From: JAIBAJ01 sp965284645
Lineage (GTDB): Bacteria; Bacteroidota; Bacteroidia; JAIBAJ01
Assembly: GCA_965284645.1 (NCBI GenBank)
Contig: OZ260106.1
Coordinates: 2,728,001-2,792,000, forward strand
Length of the DNA: 64,000 bases
Reading direction: 5' to 3'
In this document: in pieces, positions 1 to 7,348 of the stretch
Position numbering within the stretch: position 1 is the stretch's first letter
How the letters are laid out: every line of letters begins with the position of its first letter
The notes under the pieces: generated by a model
Seen by the model: only the letters and a program-made list of their open reading frames with translations
Told to the model about the DNA's origin: nothing
Databases searched by the model: none
Translations under genes and position numbers: made by a program

Positions 1-122
1 TTGGCTAAAACTACCTCCTCTTCCGCGGTAATAAGGCCTTCCCGACCGATTTCTTGTAAATATTTTTCTAAGGATTGACTCTCACGGTTGGTAATGGATT
101 TGGTAATCTTAAGCTGCCTCAT
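1..122 (-). CDS. rpoD: RNA polymerase primary sigma factor RpoD, N-terminal fragment
   Basis: Only the first 40 codons lie in the window and the gene continues past the left edge. The ATG is the complement of 120-122. The visible protein starts MRQLKITKSITNRES and continues with SLEKYLQEIGREGLITAEEE, which I recognise as the amino end of the Bacteroidota housekeeping sigma factor: the short basic start followed by sigma region 1.2 (the YLQEIGR..L(I/L)T..EE motif). It directs core RNA polymerase to housekeeping promoters, which in this phylum carry the TAnnTTTG -7 element seen repeatedly in this window. Bacteroidota RpoD is short (about 290 residues) and lacks most of region 1.1, in line with region 1.2 beginning around residue 17. 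The 196-bp spacer to the next gene holds no other gene I can see. Confidence 0.9.
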   Translation of the reverse strand, partial: MRQLKITKSITNRESQSLEKYLQEIGREGLITAEEEVVLA

Positions 123-318
123 ATCGTATCTTCAGAATTATATTAAGCGAATTTTTTTGGAGGTGCGAAAGTATACAAAATTTATGTATAAAAAGGTATG
201 ATTTAACATCCTGCTAAAAAAAACTTAATAATTCGCCTTAAGTTGTTGTAAATTAGAGTTTTATCTAACCAACATCAAGCCTGTTTTTATCAACCGTGGG
301 ATTTTGGGATACCAAATT

Positions 319-1500
319 TTAGGGCTTTATGCCAATCGCCGCCATCGCCATCGCCAAACTTCCACCAACCAAACAATGCTCATCTACATCAAAAGTTGAA
401 GTATGAATGCCAGAAGTTATTCCCTTGGCCTTGTTCCCTGTTCCCATTCTAAAAAAACAAGCCGGTACAAGTTGGGAGTAGTAGGCAAAATCTTCTGCAG
501 TCATTCGGGTTTCCATTGCTAAAACCTTATCTTGACCGAAAACCTCCGATAAGCTTGTTTGAACCTGTTGGGTTATGTTTTCGTCATTTACCAAAAAGGG
601 ATAACCTTTTAATATGTTCACTTCGCAACTGCCACCAAAACTAGCGCAAACATTAGCACAAATGGTTCGGATTCGATGGTGTGCCTCTTCTCGCCAAGTT
701 TCGTTAAAGGTGCGAAAAGTGCCTTCAAGCTTCACTTCATCGGGAATAACATTCGTTGCCCCGTTTCCTATGATTTTTCCAAAGGATAAAACAGATGGAA
801 TAATGGGATAGGCATTTCTTGAAACAACTTGTTGCAATGCAGTGATAAGTTGAGCCGACATCAACACCGGGTCTACCAAGGTTTGGGGTAAAGCCGCATG
901 CCCGCCTTTTCCTTTTACTGTAATGTAAATTTCATCGGCCGAGGCCATAAACATACCTGATTTTAAACCAAAATAACCTGTTTCCATTTGGGGTAACACA
1001 TGCAATCCTAGTATGGCCTGAGGTTTTGGATGGTTCAATACGCCTTCCTCTATCATCAAGGAAGCACCTCCAGGTAGTTTTTCTTCACCCGGTTGAAACA
1101 AAAATTTCACGCTTCCTTCCCACTGGTCCTTGGTGTCGTTCAGTAATTTTAAGGCTCCAAGCAAGCAAGTGGAATGTACATCATGCCCACAGGCGTGCAT
1201 AACCCCAGGATGACAGGATTGATACGAAACCTCGTTTTGCTCCTGAATCGGTAATGCGTCCATATCCGCGCGCAAAGCAATACATTTTGAATCCGGGTTC
1301 CTTCCTTCGATTAGGCCCACTATTCCTGTTTTTACCCAGCCTCCAGTGAATGGAATGCCCCATTCTCTTAGCTTGGATTGAATAAATTCGGAGGTTTGGT
1401 ATTCCTCAAAAGATAGTTCGGGATGTTGGTGCAAATGCCTTCGAATGGAAATTAATTCCGCTTCCAAGGCCAAAGCTTTTGCTTCAAAGATTTCTTTCAT
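319..1500 (-). CDS. M20 family amidohydrolase (N-acyl-amino-acid/hippurate hydrolase type)
   Basis: A 393-residue metal-dependent amidohydrolase of the M20D group (IAA-amino acid hydrolase, hippurate hydrolase, N-acyl-L-amino acid amidohydrolase). Seen: the RADMDALPI motif near residue 78, HACGHDVHS near 102-110 with the metal ligands C104 and H106, and the FQPGEE motif with E139/E140. Family members split an acyl group from an amino acid using two metal ions; the exact substrate cannot be read from sequence. No signal peptide, so probably cytoplasmic. The frame is open further upstream, but that extension would lie inside the 3' end of cdaA. The ATG at 1500, one base after the cdaA stop, gives MKEIFEAKA, which fits the family start. 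It is probably the second gene of a cdaA operon. Confidence 0.85.
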   Translation of the reverse strand: MKEIFEAKALALEAELISIRRHLHQHPELSFEEYQTSEFIQSKLREWGIPFTGGWVKTGIVGLIEGRNPDSKCIALRADMDALPIQEQNEVSYQSCHPGVMHACGHDVHSTCLLGALKLLNDTKDQWEGSVKFLFQPGEEKLPGGASLMIEEGVLNHPKPQAILGLHVLPQMETGYFGLKSGMFMASADEIYITVKGKGGHAALPQTLVDPVLMSAQLITALQQVVSRNAYPIIPSVLSFGKIIGNGATNVIPDEVKLEGTFRTFNETWREEAHHRIRTICANVCASFGGSCEVNILKGYPFLVNDENITQQVQTSLSEVFGQDKVLAMETRMTAEDFAYYSQLVPACFFRMGTGNKAKGITSGIHTSTFDVDEHCLVGGSLAMAMAAIGIKP

Positions 1501-1501
1501 G

Positions 1502-2287
1502 TTAGATGGCTTCTTCTTCCAGGAAGGTTCGTAATTCGTCCCTCGTGATGTTAAGGCGCAATGCCCCGTTTTGAGCATAGGCTATTTCGCCGCTTTGTTC
1601 GCTGACCACGACTGCAATGGCATCTGAATTTTCTGTTATGCCTACAGCAGCTCTGTGCCGCATGCCTAAATTGCCCGGAAAATCTTCGTTTTCGCTTACA
1701 GGCAAAACACAACGCGCCGCCTTGATCAAATTTCCTGAAATAATCACAGCCCCATCGTGTAAAGGACTGTTTTTGAAAAAGATACTTTCAATCAACCTCG
1801 ACGATAAATGGGCATCCAAAATATCACCGGTATTAATATAAAAGGTGAGTTCACTTTTTCGGGCTAGAATTAGAATAGCACCTGTTTTTTGCTCCGACAT
1901 CAAGGCAACCGATTTTACCAAGGCCGATACATCCAATTTATTTCCAGCCCTAATTTTCCAATTGGATGAAAATATGGTTTTCAAAACACCTTGTTCGCCT
2001 ACAAAACCGTTGGTCCCAATTAATATCAAAAAACGTCTAATCTCTTGTTGGAATACGATTACCAAAGCGATGGCTCCTATTCCTACAAATTGCCCTAAAA
2101 GGTTTTCTAACAGTTCAAGCTTCAGAAGTCGAACCACTAGGTAAACTAGGTAAACCGACAAGATTCCGATAAAAATATTGATGGCAACTGTTCCTTTTAT
2201 CAAATTGTATAATTGAAAAAGAATCAAGGCCACCAATAGGATGTCAAAGGCATCCAACCAGCGAAAACTGTCTATGAATAGGTACAC
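1502..2287 (-). CDS. cdaA: Diadenylate cyclase CdaA (c-di-AMP synthase)
   Basis: This 261-residue membrane-anchored enzyme joins two ATP into the second messenger c-di-AMP. The N-terminal ~90 residues contain three hydrophobic segments (about 12-30, 34-56 and 68-92), followed by a cytoplasmic DAC domain. The two DAC signature motifs are present: DGA at 178-180 (in SPLHDGAVII) and RHR at 210-212 (in GMRHRAAVG). Length and topology match CdaA/YbbP proteins. In other bacteria c-di-AMP controls potassium, osmotic and cell-wall homeostasis; a role here is inferred from the family. The stop is one base from the start of the M20 amidohydrolase, which suggests co-transcription. The start is the ATG at 2287. 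Confidence 0.93.
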   Translation of the reverse strand: MYLFIDSFRWLDAFDILLVALILFQLYNLIKGTVAINIFIGILSVYLVYLVVRLLKLELLENLLGQFVGIGAIALVIVFQQEIRRFLILIGTNGFVGEQGVLKTIFSSNWKIRAGNKLDVSALVKSVALMSEQKTGAILILARKSELTFYINTGDILDAHLSSRLIESIFFKNSPLHDGAVIISGNLIKAARCVLPVSENEDFPGNLGMRHRAAVGITENSDAIAVVVSEQSGEIAYAQNGALRLNITRDELRTFLEEEAI

Positions 2288-2319
2288 CTTAGGTTTATAG
2301 GATTAATTAAGGGATTGAA

Positions 2320-3204
2320 CTATTTGATTATGACTGAACTTTCACTTACTTGCAACACTTCTTCGGAAGCGGTGTTATATACATAAGCCACCACTTTTAA
2401 GTTTTTGGGTTCCCAATCACTTCCTCTTTTTATAGCATACCCTTTTTTAACTACATCATTTGCCTTAAAACCAGCTGTACCAAGACTTTCACCAAAGGCT
2501 CCAACAAAGGCATCACGCAGTACGTGCATGTGTACATAGTCTTCGACCGTTTTTGGCGGAGGCAAAGAATAGTCTTTTTGCCAATTGATTATACTGTCTT
2601 CAATGGCATAAACTGCAATTGAATAAGCTTCAGGTAAATCTTTTAAAAAAGTGCATTGCACATAGGCTACTACACTATCCGCTTGGGTTAGGTAAGGTTT
2701 AACTTGAATATTAACCACAGGTTCTTGATTGATAATTTCGGCTACCGCACTTCCCCAGTCAAAACGGTCGAGTAATTTAGAGCCACCAAACGAACGTCGG
2801 TTTACCATACCACGCGGAAGACCGGCATTTGAACAGCCAAAGTAATTATCAATTTCAGTTCCTTCCGAGGTTCTGAAATCATAAGTAAATTCACCAGTTC
2901 CATCATTTAAGGGTGCTGCAAATTGTTCGCTCACATGCAAAGCCATCACCACCAGTTTTTCTTGGTATTGGTCATGCAGGTCGTGGGCAATCGTAGCAGC
3001 CGATGGACAATTGCCGCAGGTATGTCCGGTAAAATCTTCTACCAAAACACGTCGAATCGGATCTGTTTCTTCTGGAAAAACAACGGTATCCAAACCCGTA
3101 GCCACGTTAAGTTCGGTAAAAGGAGGTTCGATTTTATCACAGCCTATTCCAAGGGCAATGAACAGCATTCCAGCTGAAGTTAGGAGTAAGGATGATTTTT
3201 TCAT
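2320..3204 (-). CDS. Omp28-like lipoprotein with thioredoxin-type CxxC motif
   Basis: A 294-residue secreted lipoprotein of the Omp28-related family found in Bacteroidota. The ATG at 3204 gives a signal peptide (MKKSSLLLTSAGMLFIALG) ending in a lipobox-like LGIGC. The frame is open 30 codons further upstream, but that part does not look like a signal sequence and a TAnnTTTG-type box lies just upstream of 3204. The segment VLVEDFTGHTCGNCPSAA is the family hallmark: a thioredoxin-like fold with CGNC as the redox pair. The C-terminal part resembles the beta-rich half of Omp28. Function is unknown beyond a presumed outer-membrane location and possible thiol chemistry. It is 32 bp upstream of cdaA and may share its transcript. 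Confidence 0.8.
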   Translation of the reverse strand: MKKSSLLLTSAGMLFIALGIGCDKIEPPFTELNVATGLDTVVFPEETDPIRRVLVEDFTGHTCGNCPSAATIAHDLHDQYQEKLVVMALHVSEQFAAPLNDGTGEFTYDFRTSEGTEIDNYFGCSNAGLPRGMVNRRSFGGSKLLDRFDWGSAVAEIINQEPVVNIQVKPYLTQADSVVAYVQCTFLKDLPEAYSIAVYAIEDSIINWQKDYSLPPPKTVEDYVHMHVLRDAFVGAFGESLGTAGFKANDVVKKGYAIKRGSDWEPKNLKVVAYVYNTASEEVLQVSESSVIIK

Positions 3205-3217
3205 AACAAGCGTAGGG

Positions 3218-3225
3218 CAAAAGTA
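3218..3225 (-). promoter_or_regulatory. Bacteroidota -7 promoter box for the Omp28-like gene
   Basis: On the minus strand this reads TACTTTTG, an exact fit to the Bacteroidota -7 consensus TAnnTTTG, 13 nt upstream of the ATG at 3204. No clear -33 TTG partner is seen at the expected spacing, so only the -7 box is claimed. Confidence 0.5.
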
Positions 3226-3338
3226 AGCAATGGATTTAAATGTAGGGTTGTTGTGTTTTTCGCCTTTTCTTGAAATAAAATTTTCCTGCTTCATTTAAAT
3301 ACTAATCCTTGAATGTAGAGGCTAATCTTTAAGACAAT

Positions 3339-3480
3339 TTGGCGTGCTCCATTCGCCCACTAACATTCGCCTTGAAATTTAGTTTGTACAAGGCGAATGG
3401 CCGGGCTATTCGCTGCAAGTCCTCAGTCTGCTGCGTTTCACTGCGCATCCTTGTGGGCTTTCCGCTTCTATCCCTGCCCG
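3339..3480 (-). repeat. Structured intergenic repeat, copy a
   Basis: One of six copies in the window of a ~150-nt element. Read on the minus strand it starts with the head CGGGCAGGGATAG (3480 downwards). It then has a conserved GGAAAGCCC..CAAGG block, a variable hairpin, the conserved GGACTTGCAGCGAATAG block, and a long stem whose arms are CATTCGCCTTG (3364-3374) and CAAGGCGAATG (3389-3399). It ends with the tail GGAGCACGCCAAAT. It lies in the 632-bp gene-free spacer between the Omp28-like gene and the bacilliredoxin gene, head-to-head with copy b. Confidence 0.8.
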
Positions 3481-3580
3481 AAATACGTCAAAGAATTGGG
3501 CTTTTGTGCTTTGAAATTTTGGAAATGAAGTAAAAAGCGATGGATGAAGGTCTATTGTCTTGCGATATGAAGGCGGAGGG

Positions 3581-3732
3581 TCCGGGCAACGATAGAGCCA
3601 AATAGCCCGGAAGGATGCGGAGCTTCGCGGAGTCAGCCTGAGGACTATAGGCGAAAGCGTGGCCCTTTTCGCTTTTATACAATGCTCAGACCTGCACTGC
3701 TGTGGTTAAGCGAAAAGGGAGCCCGCCAAAAC
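3581..3732 (+). repeat. Structured intergenic repeat, copy b
   Basis: Plus-strand copy of the same element. Head CCGGGCAACGATAG, then GCCCGGAAGG, a small hairpin (GCGGAGCTTCGC), GGACTATAGGCGAAAGCGTG, and stem arms CCCTTTTCGCTT (3663-3674) and AAGCGAAAAGGG (3708-3719). It finishes with GGGAGCCCGCCAAAA. Its head faces the head of copy a across about 100 bp. The arm sequence is unrelated to that of the other copies, but pairing is perfect over 12 bp. Confidence 0.8.
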
Positions 3733-3812
3733 AAGCATTTGAAAAATAACTTTCTTTTCACCTTTAACAATCATTAGCACCTGAATAGTTCGGAATCAAT
3801 TTGAATCCTGTT

Positions 3813-3820
3813 TACTTTTG
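3813..3820 (+). promoter_or_regulatory. Bacteroidota -7 promoter box for the bacilliredoxin gene
   Basis: TACTTTTG matches the TAnnTTTG consensus and ends 16 nt before the ATG at 3837. No convincing -33 element. Confidence 0.5.
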
Positions 3821-3836
3821 CAGAAAATCTATATTT

Positions 3837-4250
3837 ATGTATCCAGAACAAATTGTATTGCCTATGAAAGCCGATTTAGTTTCGGCTGGTTTTGAAGATT
3901 TAACTACCCCAGAAGCTGTTGAGTCTGCTCTAAAATCCCCTGGAACCCACTTGGTAGTTGTAAATTCCGTTTGCGGTTGTGCTGCTGGTGCGGCTCGTCC
4001 TGGCGTGAAATTAGCCTTGAAACAAACCGGTAAAAAACCTTCAAAACTTTCCACTGTTTTCGCAGGTTTCGACAAAGAAGCTGTAGCGCAGGCTCGTCAA
4101 CATTTTTTGCCTTATCCTCCTTCATCACCTGCCATTGCCTTGTTTAAGGATGGACAATTGGTGCATTTTGTTGAGCGTCACCACATCGAAGGTCGTTCGG
4201 CTGAAATGATTGCTAGTAATTTAGAAGCAGCATTTGAGCAGTTTTGTTAA
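3837..4250 (+). CDS. BrxA/BrxB-family bacilliredoxin (DUF1094)
   Basis: A 137-residue cytoplasmic protein of the YphP/YqiW family. It has a thioredoxin fold with the unusual CGC active site, seen here as NSVCGCAAG with C46 and C48, and the conserved HHIEGRSAEMIA segment near the C-terminus. In Firmicutes these proteins reduce bacillithiol-protein disulfides. Many Bacteroidota encode close homologues, so a role in low-molecular-weight thiol reduction is plausible but inferred. The frame is open 12 codons upstream, but MYPEQIVLPM is the typical family start and a promoter box lies between. It stands alone in front of the DUF5606 gene, which has its own promoter. Confidence 0.88.
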   Translation: MYPEQIVLPMKADLVSAGFEDLTTPEAVESALKSPGTHLVVVNSVCGCAAGAARPGVKLALKQTGKKPSKLSTVFAGFDKEAVAQARQHFLPYPPSSPAIALFKDGQLVHFVERHHIEGRSAEMIASNLEAAFEQFC

Positions 4251-4299
4251 TCGAAACGGGAAAAATTGACAGGACTTGGCAGGCAAGGCAAAACTTGCT

Positions 4300-4307
4300 T
4301 AACTTTG
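4300..4307 (+). promoter_or_regulatory. Promoter for the DUF5606 gene
   Basis: TAACTTTG matches the TAnnTTTG -7 consensus. A TTGG at 4276-4279 lies 21 nt upstream, close to the expected position of the Bacteroidota -33 TTG element. The box ends 20 nt before the ATG at 4328. Confidence 0.55.
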
Positions 4308-4327
4308 TCATCTAATTTTTTTTAGGA

Positions 4328-4867
4328 ATGGATTTAAAAGGTTACGTTTCAATTTCTGGTCAAGGTGGTTTGTATAAAATCATTTCTCAGGCCAAGAATG
4401 GTTTGATTGTAGAGTCGTTGATAGACAAAAAAAGGATACCGGCTTATGCCAACCAAAAGGTTTTGGCACTGGAAGATATCAGTATTTTCTGTGTAGATGG
4501 CGATACTCCGCTTAAAGATGTATTTGCCAAAATTTACGAAAAAACTAATGGTGGTCCAACCTTGGATTCGAAATCAGATCCGGAGGTGTTGGCGAATTAC
4601 CTTTTGGAAGTACTACCAAACTTTGACCGTCCAAGGGTTTATAATTCAGACTTAAAAAAGTTGTTTTCTTGGTTTAACCTGCTTCAAAATGCTGGTGCTT
4701 TGGTTCCATCAAAAGAAGAAGAGGTGGCAGAAGAGAAAAAAGAAGTAGTGGCAAAAGCCGAGAAAAAAGCACCTACAGCCAAAGCAAAAACGCCTGAAAA
4801 GGCTGCAAAACCTGTTAAACAAGCACCAAAGATGCCAAAATCGACTGGTGTAAGGAAAACAGGATAA
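4328..4867 (+). CDS. DUF5606 family protein
   Basis: A 179-residue protein specific to Bacteroidota. The N-terminal ~130 residues form the conserved domain, beginning MDLKGYVSISGQGGLYKII and including IPAYANQKVLALEDISIF and the LKKLFSWFNLLQ segment. The C-terminal ~45 residues are a low-complexity Lys/Ala/Glu/Pro tail that is probably disordered and basic. No signal peptide or membrane segment, so it is likely cytoplasmic. The function of the family is unknown to me; the conserved part is compact and SH3-like in pattern, which is only an impression. It ends 22 bp before a hairpin terminator. Confidence 0.8.
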   Translation: MDLKGYVSISGQGGLYKIISQAKNGLIVESLIDKKRIPAYANQKVLALEDISIFCVDGDTPLKDVFAKIYEKTNGGPTLDSKSDPEVLANYLLEVLPNFDRPRVYNSDLKKLFSWFNLLQNAGALVPSKEEEVAEEKKEVVAKAEKKAPTAKAKTPEKAAKPVKQAPKMPKSTGVRKTG

Positions 4868-4888
4868 TCGTTACAAATTTCTTAATTT

Positions 4889-4913
4889 AGGAGGCTTTGG
4901 CCTCCTTTTTTTT
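4889..4913 (+). terminator. Rho-independent terminator after the DUF5606 gene
   Basis: A 7-bp perfect stem AGGAGGC/GCCTCCT (4889-4895 with 4900-4906), a 4-nt loop, then a run of eight T. It sits only 8 bp before the ATG of the M3 peptidase. Confidence 0.75.
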
Positions 4914-4921
4914 ACAACAAG

Positions 4922-6643
4922 ATGGAAAATGTTAGCTCGGAAACAAGCGTTGTCCGTATTTTTTTACCCGATCAAATCAACTTGGCTGATTGGTCGGAAT
5001 TGGAGGTATATATAAAAAATTTAGAAGAGCGAGCGATTGAAAATGTGGGAGAATTGGTGCAGTGGTTGAAGGATAGAAGTGAATTGGATGCCGCCATGGA
5101 AGAAGAATTGGCCTGGCGCTATATTCGTATGAATATTGATACTCGGGATGAAGAGTTAGCTGGGAAATTCAATCAGTTTATAGAAGAGATTTCACCCAAG
5201 TACGCCATTGCCTCCAATGTGCTGAACCAAAAATTTCTTTCTTCTCCGGCAGTTTCCTTATTGGATAAGGAGACCTATTCCGTATATCTGAGGAGTTTGA
5301 AAATGGAAGCCCAAATGTACAGGGAAGAAAATGTGCCTTTGAAATCCAAGTTAGCCACCGAATCGCAGAAGTATGGCAGTATTCAGGCTAGTATGGAAAT
5401 TGAACATGAAGGCAAGAAGCTTACCATGCAGAAGGCTTCATTCATGCTGAAAAATCCTAATCGCATTGAAAGAGAAACCATTTTTAAGAAAATTATTGAG
5501 CAGCGCCAATCGCGTACTTCGGTTTTAGATAGCCTATTTGACGAATTGAAAGAAATGCGCCACCAATTGGCGGTTAATGCCGGTTATGCCAATTTCAGGG
5601 ATTACATGTTCGATGAATTGGGGCGGTTTGACTATACTGTAAAGGATTGTGAAGATTTTCATAAATCGATTGCCACATTTGTGGTGCCTGTATACAAGCA
5701 AATTTTGGAAGGCAAAAAGCAAAAATTGGGTTTATCCGCTTTAAAGCCTTATGATACTGATGCCGAAGCCGAAGGTGGAAAACCCTTGGCTCCATTTAGT
5801 TCGGGTAATGAAATGTTGAAAGGTTCTATTGCCTGTCTTTCGTCGATAGATCCCTATTTTGGTTCCTGCATTTCCACCATGGACAGTATGGGACATTTGA
5901 GTTTGGAAAGTCAGCCTGGTAAAGCGCCCGGAGGATTTAACTATCCTTTGTATGAAACAGGAGTACCTTTTATATATATGAATTCAGTAGGTGCCCATCG
6001 TGATTTGGTCACTTTTGTGCACGAGGCGGGGCATGCAGTCCATTCTTTTTTGACCCGTAATTTAGAATTGACCTATTTTAAAGGAATGCCATCGGAAGTG
6101 GCTGAATTGGCTTCGATGTCGATGGAATTAATTACCATGGAACATTGGGGTATGTTTTATCCAAACCCTGAGGATTTGAAAAAGGCCAAGATTGAACAAT
6201 TGGAAAAGATTGTCACTGGATTGGTTTGGATTGCCACCATTGATAAGTTTCAACATTGGTTGTATGTAAATCCCGATCACACGGTTGAAGAAAGGAATGC
6301 ATACTGGCTTGAAATCAATAAAGTTGTGGACGGATTCATTGATTGGGAAGGTTTTGAAGCCTACCAAGCCATTCGTTGGCAGAACCAATTGCATATATAT
6401 GAAGTTCCATTTTATTATATTGAATATGGCTTTGCACAATTAGGCGCCTTAGGTGTTTGGGCTAATTACAAGCATGATTCAGCTCAAGGAATAGCTCAAT
6501 ACAAGGCAGCCTTGGCTTTGGGGAATATAAAAACCATCCCGGAGATATATGAAAAGGCCGGGGTAAAGTTTGATTTTTCAGAAAGTATTATAAAAAGACT
6601 CATGGAAACCGTTTCTAAGGAGTTAGATGCCTTGAGAAAATAA
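4922..6643 (+). CDS. M3 family oligoendopeptidase (PepF/thimet type)
   Basis: A 573-residue zinc metallopeptidase of the M3 family, which cleaves short peptides in the cytoplasm. The zinc motif HExxH is present as HEAGH at residues 367-371 (FVHEAGHAVHSFL). The third ligand region follows about 25 residues later in GMPSEVAELASMSMEL, where the Glu of EVAE is the expected ligand. The N-terminal ~180 residues are the helical lobe typical of PepF. Length agrees with the family (560-610). No signal peptide. The start is the ATG at 4922; no TAnnTTTG box is visible between the preceding terminator and this start. Confidence 0.88.
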   Translation: MENVSSETSVVRIFLPDQINLADWSELEVYIKNLEERAIENVGELVQWLKDRSELDAAMEEELAWRYIRMNIDTRDEELAGKFNQFIEEISPKYAIASNVLNQKFLSSPAVSLLDKETYSVYLRSLKMEAQMYREENVPLKSKLATESQKYGSIQASMEIEHEGKKLTMQKASFMLKNPNRIERETIFKKIIEQRQSRTSVLDSLFDELKEMRHQLAVNAGYANFRDYMFDELGRFDYTVKDCEDFHKSIATFVVPVYKQILEGKKQKLGLSALKPYDTDAEAEGGKPLAPFSSGNEMLKGSIACLSSIDPYFGSCISTMDSMGHLSLESQPGKAPGGFNYPLYETGVPFIYMNSVGAHRDLVTFVHEAGHAVHSFLTRNLELTYFKGMPSEVAELASMSMELITMEHWGMFYPNPEDLKKAKIEQLEKIVTGLVWIATIDKFQHWLYVNPDHTVEERNAYWLEINKVVDGFIDWEGFEAYQAIRWQNQLHIYEVPFYYIEYGFAQLGALGVWANYKHDSAQGIAQYKAALALGNIKTIPEIYEKAGVKFDFSESIIKRLMETVSKELDALRK

Positions 6644-6693
6644 AAAAAATAGCATCTTTGCAACCAATTACCAAAACAACAAAAAACAATTTT

Positions 6694-7242
6694 ATGAAAA
6701 AAGTACTTTTAATGTTTGTAGCCTTGTTAGGCTTGGCTACAGCTCAAGCACAAACTGCACAAAAGCCTGGATTTTATGACTTTAAATTTAAAACCTTGGA
6801 TGGCAAGGATTTTAAGTTTTCGGAATTGAAGGGTAAAAAAGTGATGATTGTAAATACTGCAAGTAAATGCGGTTACACCTCGCAGTATGCCGAATTGGAA
6901 GAGGTTTATGAGAAATATAAAGGACAGAATTTTGTCATTTTAGGTTTTCCTGCTAATAATTTCGGGGGACAAGAACCCGGAACTAATTCGGAAATCGGCG
7001 AGTTTTGTAAAAAGAATTATGGTGTAAGTTTCACAATGATGGAAAAAAGTAGTGTTAAAGGAAGCGATATGAATCCTGTATATAAATGGTTGACCAGCAA
7101 AGAAATGAATGGAGTAGAGGATAATCGTGTTTCTTGGAATTTCAATAAATACCTTATTGATGCCAATGGGAAGTTTGTTGCACACTATGAAAGCCGTGTA
7201 AGTCCAAAAGATCAAAAAATCATAGATTTCATTACGAAATAA
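6694..7242 (+). CDS. Secreted glutathione peroxidase family protein (Cys-type)
   Basis: A 182-residue peroxidase of the GPx family that reduces hydroperoxides using a cysteine. Seen: an N-terminal signal peptide (MKKVLLMFVALLGLATAQAQ), the motif NTASKCGYT with the peroxidatic C59, the FPANNFGGQEPG motif with Q93, and SWNFNK with W148 and N149. Together these complete the Cys/Gln/Trp/Asn catalytic tetrad. Non-animal GPx with Cys usually takes electrons from thioredoxin; the periplasmic donor here is unknown. The frame is open 12 codons upstream, but the signal peptide fixes the start at 6694. A near-consensus -7 box (CATCTTTG, 6653-6660) with a TTG 18 nt upstream could drive it. Confidence 0.88.
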   Translation: MKKVLLMFVALLGLATAQAQTAQKPGFYDFKFKTLDGKDFKFSELKGKKVMIVNTASKCGYTSQYAELEEVYEKYKGQNFVILGFPANNFGGQEPGTNSEIGEFCKKNYGVSFTMMEKSSVKGSDMNPVYKWLTSKEMNGVEDNRVSWNFNKYLIDANGKFVAHYESRVSPKDQKIIDFITK

Positions 7243-7263
7243 GTTCTGATTTACTTTTTTTTT

Positions 7264-7307
7264 AAAACTCCACCTATGTGTATAATTCATGTAGGTGGAG
7301 TTTTTTA
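7264..7307 (+). terminator. Rho-independent terminator after the glutathione peroxidase gene
   Basis: An 11-bp perfect stem (AACTCCACCTA at 7266-7276 with TAGGTGGAGTT at 7292-7302), a ~15-nt loop and a T run. The last Ts overlap the -7 box of the next gene. Confidence 0.85.
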
Positions 7308-7313
7308 CTTTTG
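7306..7313 (+). promoter_or_regulatory. -7 promoter box for the T9SS protease gene
   Basis: TACTTTTG matches TAnnTTTG and ends 35 nt before the ATG at 7349. It overlaps the T-tract of the preceding terminator. Confidence 0.45.
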
Positions 7314-7348
7314 CTAAATCTGTTTACCTTTACTTCCCGACATTATTT

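Noticed and set aside
1501..1578. N-terminal extension of the M20 amidohydrolase into cdaA
   Set aside because: It overlaps the conserved cdaA 3' end in another frame; the ATG at 1500 gives a normal family start.
3339..3732. Short open frames of 60-64 codons on both strands over repeats a and b
   Set aside because: They lie over structured repeats, have no conserved protein features and differ between copies.
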